From Myxococcales bacterium (lineage in GTDB: Bacteria; Myxococcota_A; UBA796; GCA-2862545), in NCBI GenBank assembly GCA_019634415.1, contig JAHQVJ010000095.1, forward strand, positions 1 to 42,880: a stretch of DNA of 42,880 nt, given 5' to 3'. Numbering within the stretch: the stretch's first letter is position 1; every line of letters begins with the position of its first letter. Below are positions 8,802 to 16,599 of this stretch, piece by piece. A program made the position numbers and the translations under genes. The notes under the pieces are model-generated. The model saw nothing but the letters and a program-made list of their open reading frames with translations. It searched no databases and was not told the origin of the DNA.

Positions 8802-10166
8802 CTACATGCCTGGGGTCTCGCCCGTTCGTTCGTGCCCTACCCGAAGCCCCAAGACGTCCAGACCATACCGCGCAATCTCCAAGTTGGGAGAGCGGGTGGC
8901 TTGACCGTGCAAGATGTCGAGGGCACGCATGGGGTATCGGTTCGAGGCATCCCAAGCCGCCAACGCGAGCAGCCCCACGGGATCCGCGGTGGCTCGGTTG
9001 CTCCGACCGTAGGCCTCGATGCGCAGCTTTCCGCTGGTCTCTCGGTCGCCGGCCACCTCGGCCACCAGGGCCAAGGAGCGCAGCGTGCCCACCGCGGCGA
9101 TGTCGGCGAACTGCCGGTGGTGCCCCAGGGAGGCGCCTCCCGCCTCGCTGGTGGTGCGCTCCAGCAGCGCAGCCCGCAGCTCCGCCACCTCGTCCACGGC
9201 CCGCTCGGCGTCCAGCGCGCCCTCCACCCGTGCCTGGCTCGCGATCCACGCCAAGACGCTGGAGTCGGCATGGGCGTCCACTGCATCCATGCCCGCATCG
9301 CCATGAAGATCGGCCAGGAAGTCGGCGTCGCCGGGGGACAGCAGATCGGAGCCGAACAGAAGCTCCAGCGGCAGCGGGCCTGCAGGGGCCACCGGCCCCT
9401 CCGCCGGCACGCGGTAGCCCGCTCGATAGGCGTCCACCAGCGACCCCTGTTCCCCCGCTGCCGTGTGCGCCGCCGCGTCGTGCCACAGCCACAGGGCCAC
9501 CAGCGCGCCCGGATCCGCCATCGTGCGCCTCACGCCCGAGCGACGGCCGTCCTCGGTGCGCTCCGGCAGCGAGTAGTGAGGTAGCTCGGCTGCCACCGGC
9601 CAGCGCCCCACGGCGGGCTCCGGCAGCGACAGCGGCAGCGACGAAAGATCTGGAGGCCACGCCCCCTCTCCCTCCAACCACCCACGCCACGGGGCATGCC
9701 AGGCATCCGTCGGATCTCGCTCGACGGCGCTGAGCTGCTCGGCCGCTCGCCGCGCCTCGGGTAGCTCTCCGCGCAGCACGTGCCCCACGGCGACCAGATG
9801 TTGGGCTCCCACGGGATCGGTGGGCTGCGGCGTCTTGCCGTAGACCTCCACCAGGCTGTTCGCCGCGATCAGAGCCGCCTGCCGATACTGGGCGGCCGCG
9901 TCGGCATGGGCGCGAGCGGCCGGAAGTCCGCCGAGACGACCCATGATCTTCACGGCCTCGCCGAGATCCCGCTTCATCACCGACGACACCCAGCCCGGCT
10001 CGGTGGCGAAGGGGTTCAGCGCTTCCTCGGTGGCGAGCTGCACCACCCAGGTCTCGTCGAGCCGCTCCAACGGCAGACCGAAGGCCTCCACGTCGGGCGT
10101 GGTCGGCACGTCGGGGGTGGAAGTGGTGCAGGCGATCACCATGGCGAAGGCCATCCCGAAGCCCAT
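8802..10166 (-). CDS. Lipoprotein with TPR-like helical body
   Basis: 454 residues from the ATG at 10166, sharing a base with the upstream stop (TGATG). The very short signal ends in a lipobox-like VIAC (Cys13). The body is Ala-rich and helical with TPR-like pairs (ARAHADAAAQYRQAALIAANSL, VLRGELPEARRAAEQLSAVE, SLALVAEVAGDRETSGKLRIEA). It lies 13 bases before the binding-protein gene and is in the same operon. I do not recognise a family; it is probably anchored in the outer or inner membrane. Confidence 0.75.
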   Translation of the reverse strand: MGFGMAFAMVIACTTSTPDVPTTPDVEAFGLPLERLDETWVVQLATEEALNPFATEPGWVSSVMKRDLGEAVKIMGRLGGLPAARAHADAAAQYRQAALIAANSLVEVYGKTPQPTDPVGAQHLVAVGHVLRGELPEARRAAEQLSAVERDPTDAWHAPWRGWLEGEGAWPPDLSSLPLSLPEPAVGRWPVAAELPHYSLPERTEDGRRSGVRRTMADPGALVALWLWHDAAAHTAAGEQGSLVDAYRAGYRVPAEGPVAPAGPLPLELLFGSDLLSPGDADFLADLHGDAGMDAVDAHADSSVLAWIASQARVEGALDAERAVDEVAELRAALLERTTSEAGGASLGHHRQFADIAAVGTLRSLALVAEVAGDRETSGKLRIEAYGRSNRATADPVGLLALAAWDASNRYPMRALDILHGQATRSPNLEIARYGLDVLGLRVGHERTGETPGM

Positions 10167-11539
10167 CAGCTCGCCTCGCAGTAGTCCTTCGTGCCCGCTG
10201 CCGACATGCACAGCTGCAGGGCCAAGGTGGTGTCCTTGCCTGCGCGCAGCGCGTACTCGTACCACTCCCGAGCGTAGACCTTGGTCATGTTGCGGTCCTT
10301 CTCCACCGTGGCCCGGGTCTCGTCGCTCGGACCAGCTGCGTGGCGCTCCTCGGCCTTCTTCCAGAGATCCTGCGATGCCTTGGCCCGCAGGCGGTACAGG
10401 GAGTTCACCCTGCTCGTGTAGGTGTCGCCCGTCCAGACCGACCGGTTGTCCAGCGCCACCTCCACCCAGCGGATCACGTTCGCCGCACGGGAGGATCCGG
10501 CGTTGCTCAGGTAGAGCGCGTACTTGTAGCAGAGGTTCGGATCGGACTGATCGATCTGGTCGAGGTGCCGCTTGACCAGCCCCTCCCAGGTCTTGCGGTC
10601 CCCGCTGGACCAGGAGTTGGCCATCAACACCAGGGAGGCCTTCTCCTTGTCCGTCATCTTCGTGTCGCTGGCGACCCGGCCCTCCAAGCACGCGATCTGA
10701 CCGCTGGTGAGCCGCCCGAGCATGGCGTCGGGCTCGAGCCTCGTCAGCTCGTCACAGCTGTCGTCGGCGGGGGCCAGGGTCGTGGGCTTGGGCACGGTGA
10801 CCGCGGCCGCGGCCTCTGCCGCGAGCTGCGCCTGACGCGCACGCTCCTGGGCTTCCTCGGCCGCACGACGCTCGGCCTCGGCCTGGCGACGTCGCTCGTC
10901 CTCGAGAGCGGCCTGGCGGCGCGCGTCCTCTTCGGCCTGACGCTGCGCATCGGCCCGCCGAGCCGCGTCCTGTGCCTCCTGGTCCGCCTTCGCCGCGGCC
11001 TGCCGGCGCTGCTCCTCCTCCCGCGCGAGCCGATCACGCTCGGCCTGATCCTGCGCTTGTTGACGCTGCCGCTCCAGATCCTGCCGCTGCCGCTCCAGCT
11101 CCTGAGCCTCCTGGCGACGACGCTGCTCCTCCTCTTGGGCCGCCACCATGGCGAGGTTGGCTTCCTCTGCGGCGCGCTCGGCCTCCTGCTGTGCCTCGGC
11201 CGCCGCGATGGCCTCACGCTTGCGCTGCTCGGCGAGGCGATCCGCCTCCGCCAGTGCTGCCGCCTCGGCAGCGGCGTTGCCCTCGAAGGCGTCGTAGTTC
11301 GACAGCGACACGAAGGGGGAGAACGACGGTGTGGGCGTCAGCTCGAACCAGTCCACGCGGAAGTCTGCGGGGGAGCCGCTCAGATCCGGTGTGACGCGGG
11401 CGCCGTCCACCACACAGGCCATCCATCCGTCGTGGCAGGGGAAGGGTGGAAAGGCAGGCGCGAAGTCGGTCCAGGCCTGGGCGTGAGCCAGTCCCGCCAG
11501 GGACCCCCCCACGATCAGGGCGGGAAGAACCAGTCGCAT
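10166..11539 (-). CDS. Exported protein with long charged coiled coil
   Basis: 457 residues from the ATG at 11539, with AGGAG 6 bases upstream. A signal peptide (VLPALIVGGSLAGLAHAQA) is followed by a small domain with two Cys. A Gln/Glu/Arg/Ala heptad region of about 160 residues follows (roughly 95-260), predicted to be a long coiled coil much like the middle of TolA. The C-terminal helical domain contains three or more Cys and ends in LQLCMSAAGTKDYCEAS. It probably spans or scaffolds the periplasm. The low-complexity region means database matches here would be unreliable. Confidence 0.78.
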   Translation of the reverse strand: MRLVLPALIVGGSLAGLAHAQAWTDFAPAFPPFPCHDGWMACVVDGARVTPDLSGSPADFRVDWFELTPTPSFSPFVSLSNYDAFEGNAAAEAAALAEADRLAEQRKREAIAAAEAQQEAERAAEEANLAMVAAQEEEQRRRQEAQELERQRQDLERQRQQAQDQAERDRLAREEEQRRQAAAKADQEAQDAARRADAQRQAEEDARRQAALEDERRRQAEAERRAAEEAQERARQAQLAAEAAAAVTVPKPTTLAPADDSCDELTRLEPDAMLGRLTSGQIACLEGRVASDTKMTDKEKASLVLMANSWSSGDRKTWEGLVKRHLDQIDQSDPNLCYKYALYLSNAGSSRAANVIRWVEVALDNRSVWTGDTYTSRVNSLYRLRAKASQDLWKKAEERHAAGPSDETRATVEKDRNMTKVYAREWYEYALRAGKDTTLALQLCMSAAGTKDYCEAS

Positions 11540-11547
11540 GGGAACTC

Positions 11548-11964
11548 CTACTGGATGGGCTTGTCGCGCCCGAACTGGATGATCACGTCCTCGGGGTCTT
11601 CGTCGGACAGATCGATCTCCATCCTGGTGAGGGGCACCTCGAACGTGTTCTTTCGGCGGCGCACCAGGTAGGTGACGCGCTGGTTGGCGTAGCCCGGGGC
11701 CGAGACCTCGAACTCCAGCTCCATCCCTTTCTCGAAGACCAACTCTGAGCCGTCGGGCATGTACAGGACGGACTCCGTCCATTGTCCGGTCTCGGTGTTC
11801 ACCCGGTGCCGATCCTGCTCGCGGGGGTGTCGAACCACGGCGGTGCGGATGGGCTCACCGGTCTGCGCATCGATCACGCGCACCGTCACGGGGATCCCCA
11901 CGGAGTCGGCGCCCATGGACAAGGGCAGCAGGAGGAGCAGCAGCACCATCCAACAACGGCTCAT
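11548..11964 (-). CDS. Small exported protein with carboxypeptidase-regulatory-like beta-sandwich
   Basis: 138 residues; the ATG at 11964 overlaps the preceding stop as ATGA. A strong signal peptide (MVLLLLLLPLSMGADS) precedes a single domain with the pattern PVTVRVIDAQTGEPIRTA, followed by YMPDGSELVFEKGMELEFEV and SAPGYANQRVTY. This is the usual look of a CarboxypepD_reg / transthyretin-like (PEGA-like) beta-sandwich. The acidic C-terminal tail is unusual. It lies 8 bases before the coiled-coil gene and is probably part of the same envelope complex. Confidence 0.78.
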   Translation of the reverse strand: MSRCWMVLLLLLLPLSMGADSVGIPVTVRVIDAQTGEPIRTAVVRHPREQDRHRVNTETGQWTESVLYMPDGSELVFEKGMELEFEVSAPGYANQRVTYLVRRRKNTFEVPLTRMEIDLSDEDPEDVIIQFGRDKPIQ

Positions 11965-13022
11965 TGGAACTCCAAGAAGTTCGACAGGGGCCCCGAGGGG
12001 GCGTGGGCGCGTGCGGTCTCGACGTCGCCGGCGAGCATGAGACACCGGGCGGCGGCGGCCGATTCCACCCGCTGTACCAGGCGGGAGGCCAGCTCTGGAT
12101 CCTTGATCAGGCCACAGGCCGTGGCCAGTGCATCCGACAGACCCTCCCGGGGCACGTCGCCCGCCTCCGCGCCCTTCTGCAGGGCCTCGAAGGTGGACAT
12201 CGCCCGATCGGTGCGACCGTCGAGCAGGTCCACCATGGCGTAGGTCGCCTTCACCCGCCAGGACTGCCCCTCGGGCGGGAACGAGATGGCGTCGAGCAGG
12301 CTCCGGGCCACGGTGGGGAGCCCCGACGTGGCCGCTCTGCCGGCCCACAGCAGGAGCTGCTCGTCGCGGCCTGCGTCGACGGAGAGCTCACGAACCAGCT
12401 CCTCTGCAGCCTCGCAGGCTGCACGACGCTCCCCGAGGGCCCACAGGGCGGTGGTGTCGGCGAGGCTGGCCAGGTTGGGGTCCCCGCTGTTGATCATGTT
12501 CAGGTACTGCTGTGCCGTGGCTCCGGCGGGCCCGCCAGAGGCCTGCACCCGACGCAACATCTCAGCGGCCGCCTCGCTCTCCAGGTCGATCAGGTGGACC
12601 TCGGCAGCGAGCAGCATGCCCTCCGGAAGCTCGGAGCTGGAGCCGTGCTTGCGAACCGCGTCCAGGTCGCGAGCGCGCAGCGCCACCAGCGCGCGGCGCA
12701 GGCGCACTTCACCCAGGCGATCCGACGCACTGGGCTCGATGGACGCCAGCGTGCGGTCGGCCCCCTTGAGGTCTCCCGCGAGCACTTGGGAGTAGGCGAA
12801 CGCCGTGGCGGCCGACACCGAGGTGGGATTCTCCGCGTAGACCTGGGCGAACTCGGCTTGCGCCGCAGGAAGATCCCCGGCTTCGAGCATGCCACGTCCT
12901 TCGGCGATCACTGCGACGTCGTCGCCGAACAGCGATCCTCCGGAGCAGGCGAGCCCAAAGCCGAGCAACAGGAGGGCGACGAACAAGCGCCTGACCAGAG
13001 GGCCGGCGGCAGCGAACGGCAT
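11961..13022 (-). CDS. TPR-like lipoprotein, first gene of the ABC importer operon
   Basis: 353 residues from the ATG at 13022, with GGGGAG 8 bases upstream. The signal peptide ends in the lipobox GLAC (FVALLLLGFGLAC), so the mature protein starts at a lipidated Cys. The rest is helical with TPR-like repeats (EAGDLPAAQAEFAQVYAENP, VLAGDLKGADRTLASIE, LDLLDGRTDRAMSTFEALQK-like). Genes from here down to 1564 run on the same strand with overlaps or short gaps, so this is the likely operon head. An inverted repeat lies directly in front of it. Confidence 0.8.
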   Translation of the reverse strand: MPFAAAGPLVRRLFVALLLLGFGLACSGGSLFGDDVAVIAEGRGMLEAGDLPAAQAEFAQVYAENPTSVSAATAFAYSQVLAGDLKGADRTLASIEPSASDRLGEVRLRRALVALRARDLDAVRKHGSSSELPEGMLLAAEVHLIDLESEAAAEMLRRVQASGGPAGATAQQYLNMINSGDPNLASLADTTALWALGERRAACEAAEELVRELSVDAGRDEQLLLWAGRAATSGLPTVARSLLDAISFPPEGQSWRVKATYAMVDLLDGRTDRAMSTFEALQKGAEAGDVPREGLSDALATACGLIKDPELASRLVQRVESAAAARCLMLAGDVETARAHAPSGPLSNFLEFQ

Positions 13023-13074
13023 GTATCAGACTCCCCGCCACGTCCGGCGGACCGGCACGACGAGGATCTGATAC
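13023..13074 (-). promoter_or_regulatory. Inverted repeat overlapping the leader of the lipoprotein/ABC operon
   Basis: GTATCAGA (13023-13030) and TCTGATAC (13067-13074) are exact inverted copies enclosing a second small hairpin (CCGCC 13035-13039 / GGCGG 13046-13050). On the minus strand one arm sits exactly between the GGGGAG ribosome site and the ATG at 13022. It could be an operator, or an RNA hairpin able to mask the ribosome site. It could also end transcription from the L7/L12-like gene, but no T-run follows. Confidence 0.35.
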
Positions 13075-13093
13075 CGCATGCCGCTCCTGCCGA

Positions 13094-13471
13094 TCAACTC
13101 CGGGCTGCCGTCCTGCACTCTACGGCGGCCCCCGCCTCGGCCAGTGCGCGCGTCAGCTGCTCGCCCCGCGTGCGGTCGGAGCCTTCCCACAGCGCTGCGG
13201 GCAAGGATGCGATCTGGTCCCGCACCTCACGCAGGGACAGACCCAGCTCGGCGCGCAGGCACCGGATCACCTCCAGCCGACGCTCGCCCACCTCCGTCAG
13301 GACCACCTCGAGGTTCTCGTCGACGACGACGGGATCTGGGTCGGGTGGTGGCGGGGGTACGAGCTGCGCCGACACACCCAGCTCCTCCTCGAGGGCAGAG
13401 ACGAGCTGCGTGGCCTGGGTGATAGTCAGGTTCTTGACGAATTCGACGACATCAGAGATGGACTGGGCCAT
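13094..13471 (-). CDS. Ribosomal protein L7/L12-like paralogue
   Basis: 125 residues from the ATG at 13471, with AGGAGG 6 bases upstream. Residues 1-32 (ISDVVEFVKNLTITQATQLVSALEEEL) match the L7/L12 dimerisation and L10-binding region. A short Pro-rich hinge (PPPPPDPDP) replaces the usual Ala-rich one. Residues from about 52 match the C-terminal factor-binding domain (VVLTEVGERRLEVIRCLR, GLSLREVRDQIA, LAEAGAAVE). Several Lys that contact elongation factors in true L7/L12 are Arg here, and a Trp is inserted in the ALWEG stretch. It is not next to rplJ or rpoB, so it is a paralogue and not the main stalk protein. Its role is unknown; it could be an alternative stalk or a regulator. Confidence 0.8.
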   Translation of the reverse strand: MAQSISDVVEFVKNLTITQATQLVSALEEELGVSAQLVPPPPPDPDPVVVDENLEVVLTEVGERRLEVIRCLRAELGLSLREVRDQIASLPAALWEGSDRTRGEQLTRALAEAGAAVECRTAARS

Positions 13472-13713
13472 GATGGCCTCCTGAGCGGATGGACCGCGGA
13501 ATCGTTGGTTCGGGTGGGGCAGGGTTCGGCTGTCAGCGTTCAGCGTTCAGCTGAACGCTGTCGACTGAACGCCGAACGCTATCGAGTGCACGAATCAGTG
13601 ACGGAGACGTCCGTCAGAGAAAGTGTCAGCCGTACGACGCAGCGTGGTCGCGGATGGCCCGGTGATGTGGGGGACGCAGACGCATCGCTGCTCCTCTCGT
13701 CACTGCTCTTCCG
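13472..13713. promoter_or_regulatory. Intergenic region with five clustered 9-bp half-sites, including a 20-bp palindrome
   Basis: AGCGTTCAG occurs at 13535-13543 and 13542-13550. Its inverse CTGAACGCT is at 13551-13559, CTGAACGCC at 13565-13573 and CGAACGCT at 13573-13580. The middle two form a perfect 20-bp palindrome at 13541-13560 centred about 80 bases upstream of the L7/L12-like start. It may be a multi-site operator or a 7-bp-period slippage repeat. No gene is supported in this 242-base stretch. Confidence 0.6.
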
Positions 13714-14133
13714 CTAACGCGTGTCGGCGAACAAGCACAGCCCCTCGCGACACGCCGCCTCCGGAGCCTCTGCGCAGCGGCACACCGCGTCCACACAGTC
13801 CCGGGAGTGAGCCTCGTGGAGCGCTCCCAGCTCGTCGAGCACGGCCTGGGCCAGGCAGGTGTTCGCCACCTCGTAGCAGGCCCCCAGCGACACCTCGCAC
13901 TGGCCCGTGAGGACGTGGCAGTCCTCGTCGGTGGTGCAGCCGCTGAAGGAGCCCAGCACCCGGCTGTAGCGCTCCGCCACCGCGTTGCACGTGGGCAGGG
14001 CCGCTTCGCTGATCTCCTCGGCGTCAGCACCGCCCCCCGGACACACCTCGGGGTCGGTGATCGTCGGACTCGTCGAGCCTCCGTCCGAGCCTGCACACGC
14101 CAACGCGAGCGCCCACACCCATCCACTCCGCAC
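13714..14133 (-). CDS. Small Cys-rich lipoprotein
   Basis: 139 residues, GTG start at 14133 with GAGGTGGGGTGAG upstream, 4 bases after the end of the interrupted dihydrouridine synthase gene. The signal ends in lipobox ALAC (WVWALALAC), followed by a Ser/Gly/Thr-rich linker. About ten Cys are spread through the mature part (for example GCTTDEDCHVLTGQC, DCVDAVCRCAEAPEAACREGLC), suggesting a disulphide-rich extracytoplasmic domain. Such TDEDC-type proteins are common as unknowns in myxobacteria. The function is unknown. Confidence 0.72.
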   Translation of the reverse strand: MRSGWVWALALACAGSDGGSTSPTITDPEVCPGGGADAEEISEAALPTCNAVAERYSRVLGSFSGCTTDEDCHVLTGQCEVSLGACYEVANTCLAQAVLDELGALHEAHSRDCVDAVCRCAEAPEAACREGLCLFADTR

Positions 14134-14137
14134 GGCC

Positions 14138-15133
14138 TCACCCCACCTCTGCAGGAAGGGTAACCAAGCGCTGGAAGTGCGCGCGCACGTTGTCGAACAC
14201 CTCGTCCACGGCGTGGGAGTGGAAGATGGACCGCTTCAGCGCTTCGCCATCGGGCACCCCATCGGCGAAGTATCGGGCGATCTTCTTCATGCGGCCGAGC
14301 GCGCCCTTCTCGGAGTGCGAGAGGTCCTCGATCACCCGGTAGTAGGCAAGCAGCACTCGCTGACGCTCCAGCACGTCCACCCGCACGGGCGGCTCCCCGG
14401 CCAAGGCAGCCCGCACCTTCAAGAACACCCACGGATCGCGGATGGCGCCGCGGCCGATCATCAACCCGTCGCAGCCCGTCTCCCGAAGGGTGGACAGGGC
14501 GCTGGCCTCGTCGATGACGTCGCCGTTGGCCAGCACGGGGATGGACAGGCGCTCCTTCACGGCAGCGATGGTGCGCAGCTCGCGCACCCCTCCGTACAGA
14601 TCGGCGCGAGTGCGCCAGTGCACCGCCACCATCTACGCTCCCTCCCCCTCGCACATGGCGGCGATCTCGGGGGCGTTGCGGTGCTCCCGATCCCACCCCG
14701 CACGCATCTTCACGGTGAAGGGCAGCGAGGTGGCGGCGCGCATGGCCGACACGATCCGGCGGGCGAGCGCCGGCTCCTTCATCAGTGCCGAGCCGCCCGA
14801 GTTCTTGCACACCTTCTTGCTGGGGCAGCCCATGTTCAGGTCGACGATGTCCGCGCCCAGCTCCTGCTCCACGTACCTCGCAGCATCGGCGAGCACGTCC
14901 GGGTCACGGCCGTAGACCTGCACGGACACGGGCCGCTCGTCGGGATCGAAGGCGGCCATCTGCAGCGCGGTGCGGTGGGCCTGGGCAAGCGACTTGCCAG
15001 GGATGAACTCGGTGACGGTGAGCCCACAGCCACCGATGGAGCGGATCAGACGCCGGAACGTCAGATCCGTCACTCCCTCCATGGGGGCGAGGACGAGCGG
15101 CGGATCGATCGGGATGTCGCGAATGTGGAACAT
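14138..15133 (-). pseudogene. tRNA-dihydrouridine synthase (DusB-like) split by an in-frame TAG
   Basis: From the ATG at 15133 (AGGAGA 7 bases upstream) the frame reads 166 residues with the Dus hallmarks LAPMEGVTDLTFRR and LNMGCPSKKVCKNSGGSALM, including the catalytic Cys103. A TAG stop then falls at 14635-14633. The very next codon is ATG, and the same frame continues for 164 residues with the rest of the enzyme (VHWRTRA, VLANGDVID, DGLMIGRGAIRDPW). The sum, about 331 codons, is the normal Dus length, so this is one gene with a nonsense codon at a place where the family usually has an acidic or small residue. HWRTR in place of the usual HGRTR is a second oddity. It could be a recent pseudogene, a sequencing error, or two co-translated halves. 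Confidence 0.75.
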
Positions 15134-15260
15134 CCCCTGTCTCCTAGCGCGCCTCGCGCTGGCCGTCCGGACAGTGACCGCCACCCGGCAGCGAGCGTGC
15201 CTCCTCGGGAATGTCGAGCACGCCTGGCCGATGATTCGGGGTCCGCGCGTTCATCGCATC

Positions 15261-15761
15261 ATGGCAGAGCATCTCCCCTCCGGTCCTGCATTCCCCACCG
15301 ATCCACCCTCCGCAGACCAGGTACGGTCGCTGCGAACGGCACGCCGACGGGCGGAGGAGCCAGCTCGAGCCGTACGAGACGCCGCTCGGCGAGTCGAGGC
15401 CTACGCGATCGCGGCCACGCGGGAGATCGCAGCATTTCAAGCCGAGGAGCTGGTGGTCGAACCGCGAGTGAAGCTGGGCACCTTGTGCAGGGCGATGACT
15501 CAGCTGGTGCGTCGAGCGGAGCGCTCGGCTGCGGCTGGTGTGCGCGCGACCTGCCTCCTCGAAGCAGACGCCGCTGCCTGTGCAGCGCTGTACTACCTGC
15601 GGGTCGCGCGGCGGGGAGCGCAGGAGGGCGCGAACCTGCTCGAGGAGATTCGATCCACGCTGGTGACGCTGACGAGGAACTCCTTCGTGGAGGGCCAACC
15701 GTCGGCCATCTCCCTCGACGAGGCCTTGGATTCGTCGAACGGGCACCGACACTTCTCCTGA
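15261..15761 (+). CDS. Small helical protein of unknown function
   Basis: 166 residues from the ATG at 15261; no good ribosome site is visible, so the start is uncertain. The protein is Ala/Arg/Glu-rich and almost entirely helical (ARAVRDAARRVEAYAIAATRE, LCRAMTQLVRRAERSAAAGV, ALYYLRVARRGAQEGANLLEE), reminiscent of four-helix or bundle proteins such as 23S rRNA intervening-sequence or S23-like proteins. That resemblance is weak. The stop codon lies in a hairpin shared with the converging SDR gene, which supports a real gene end here. Confidence 0.5.
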   Translation: MAEHLPSGPAFPTDPPSADQVRSLRTARRRAEEPARAVRDAARRVEAYAIAATREIAAFQAEELVVEPRVKLGTLCRAMTQLVRRAERSAAAGVRATCLLEADAAACAALYYLRVARRGAQEGANLLEEIRSTLVTLTRNSFVEGQPSAISLDEALDSSNGHRHFS

Positions 15762-15776
15762 TCGGGCGCGATCAGG
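15757..15776. terminator. Possible bidirectional terminator hairpin between converging genes
   Basis: CCTGATC (15757-15763) pairs with GATCAGG (15770-15776) across a 6-base loop. The stop codons of the + strand small protein and of the - strand SDR both fall inside it. No T-run is present, so Rho-independent function is uncertain. Confidence 0.4.
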
Positions 15777-16599
15777 TGGCGCGTCCGAGCTGGCGATCCA
15801 CGTAGGCGCGCACCAGGTTGCGGTAGTAGACCGGGAACACCCATTGCAACGCCGCCAGCCACTTGGCGTCTCGGCCCACCAGGATCCGCCGCTTGTTCCG
15901 CTGCACACCGTCCGCGATGATCTGGGCGGCCCGATCCGGCGTGATCCCACCGCTGATCGCGTCCTGAGCGATCTCCTCGGTGGCGTAGCCGCCACCCCGG
16001 AACCGAGCGTCCACGGCGATCTTCGTCGCCACCGCCCCCGGGTGCACCGAGGTGATCCGCACCGGGGTGTGCCACAGCTCCACCTCCAGCGCCTCCGACA
16101 GCGACCGCACCGCGTGCTTCGCCATGCAGTAGGCCGCGTTGTCGGGCATGCTCACGATGCCGAAGATGCTGGACAGGTTCACCACGTGGGCCTCGGATTG
16201 CTCCAGCAGATGAGGCAGCCAGAAGTGGCAACCGAAGAGCACACCGTCGAGGTTCACTGCCAGCTGCCACTGCAGATCGTCGAGGCTGCACGAGGTGAAG
16301 GCCCCCGTGAGCGCCACACCCGCGTTGTTCACCAGCAGCTGCACAGAGCCGTGCTGCTCGAGCACGGCGTCGCGGAAGCCTGGCCACGCCTCGCGATCCG
16401 CGACGTCGAAGGCGTGCTGACTGACCCGCCGCCCCAAGGATTCGATCTCGGCGACCACCGGCGCCAAGCGCTCCTCGTGCAGATCCGTGATCGCCAGGTG
16501 ACATCCGCGTCGCGCCAGCTCCACCGACAGGCTCCGTCCGATCCCGGACCCCGCACCGGTGACGATGGCCACCTTGTCTCGAAGATCGCGCACGCTCAC
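15772..16599 (-). CDS. Short-chain dehydrogenase/reductase (SDR)
   Basis: 275 residues from the GTG at 16599, overlapping the upstream stop as GTGA. Classical SDR motifs are all present: TGAGSGIG (14-21) for NAD(P) binding, NNAG (91-94), Ser143/Ser144, and Y157-x3-K161 in AAYCMAKHA. The C-terminal part (RILVGRDAKWLAALQWVFPVYYRNLV) is like SDRs that act on lipids or large alcohols near membranes. D39 after the second strand (ITDL) favours NAD+ over NADP+. The substrate is unknown. Confidence 0.93.
   Translation of the reverse strand: MSVRDLRDKVAIVTGAGSGIGRSLSVELARRGCHLAITDLHEERLAPVVAEIESLGRRVSQHAFDVADREAWPGFRDAVLEQHGSVQLLVNNAGVALTGAFTSCSLDDLQWQLAVNLDGVLFGCHFWLPHLLEQSEAHVVNLSSIFGIVSMPDNAAYCMAKHAVRSLSEALEVELWHTPVRITSVHPGAVATKIAVDARFRGGGYATEEIAQDAISGGITPDRAAQIIADGVQRNKRRILVGRDAKWLAALQWVFPVYYRNLVRAYVDRQLGRAT

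Noticed and set aside
14633..14635. Pyrrolysine or other recoding at the TAG in the dihydrouridine synthase gene
   Set aside because: No recoding machinery or downstream element is visible and the family has no such precedent known to me; a nonsense mutation or an error is simpler.
15144..15995. Minus-strand open frame over the small helical gene
   Set aside because: It overlaps the end of the SDR gene and the leader of the dihydrouridine synthase gene, and has shadow-like composition.
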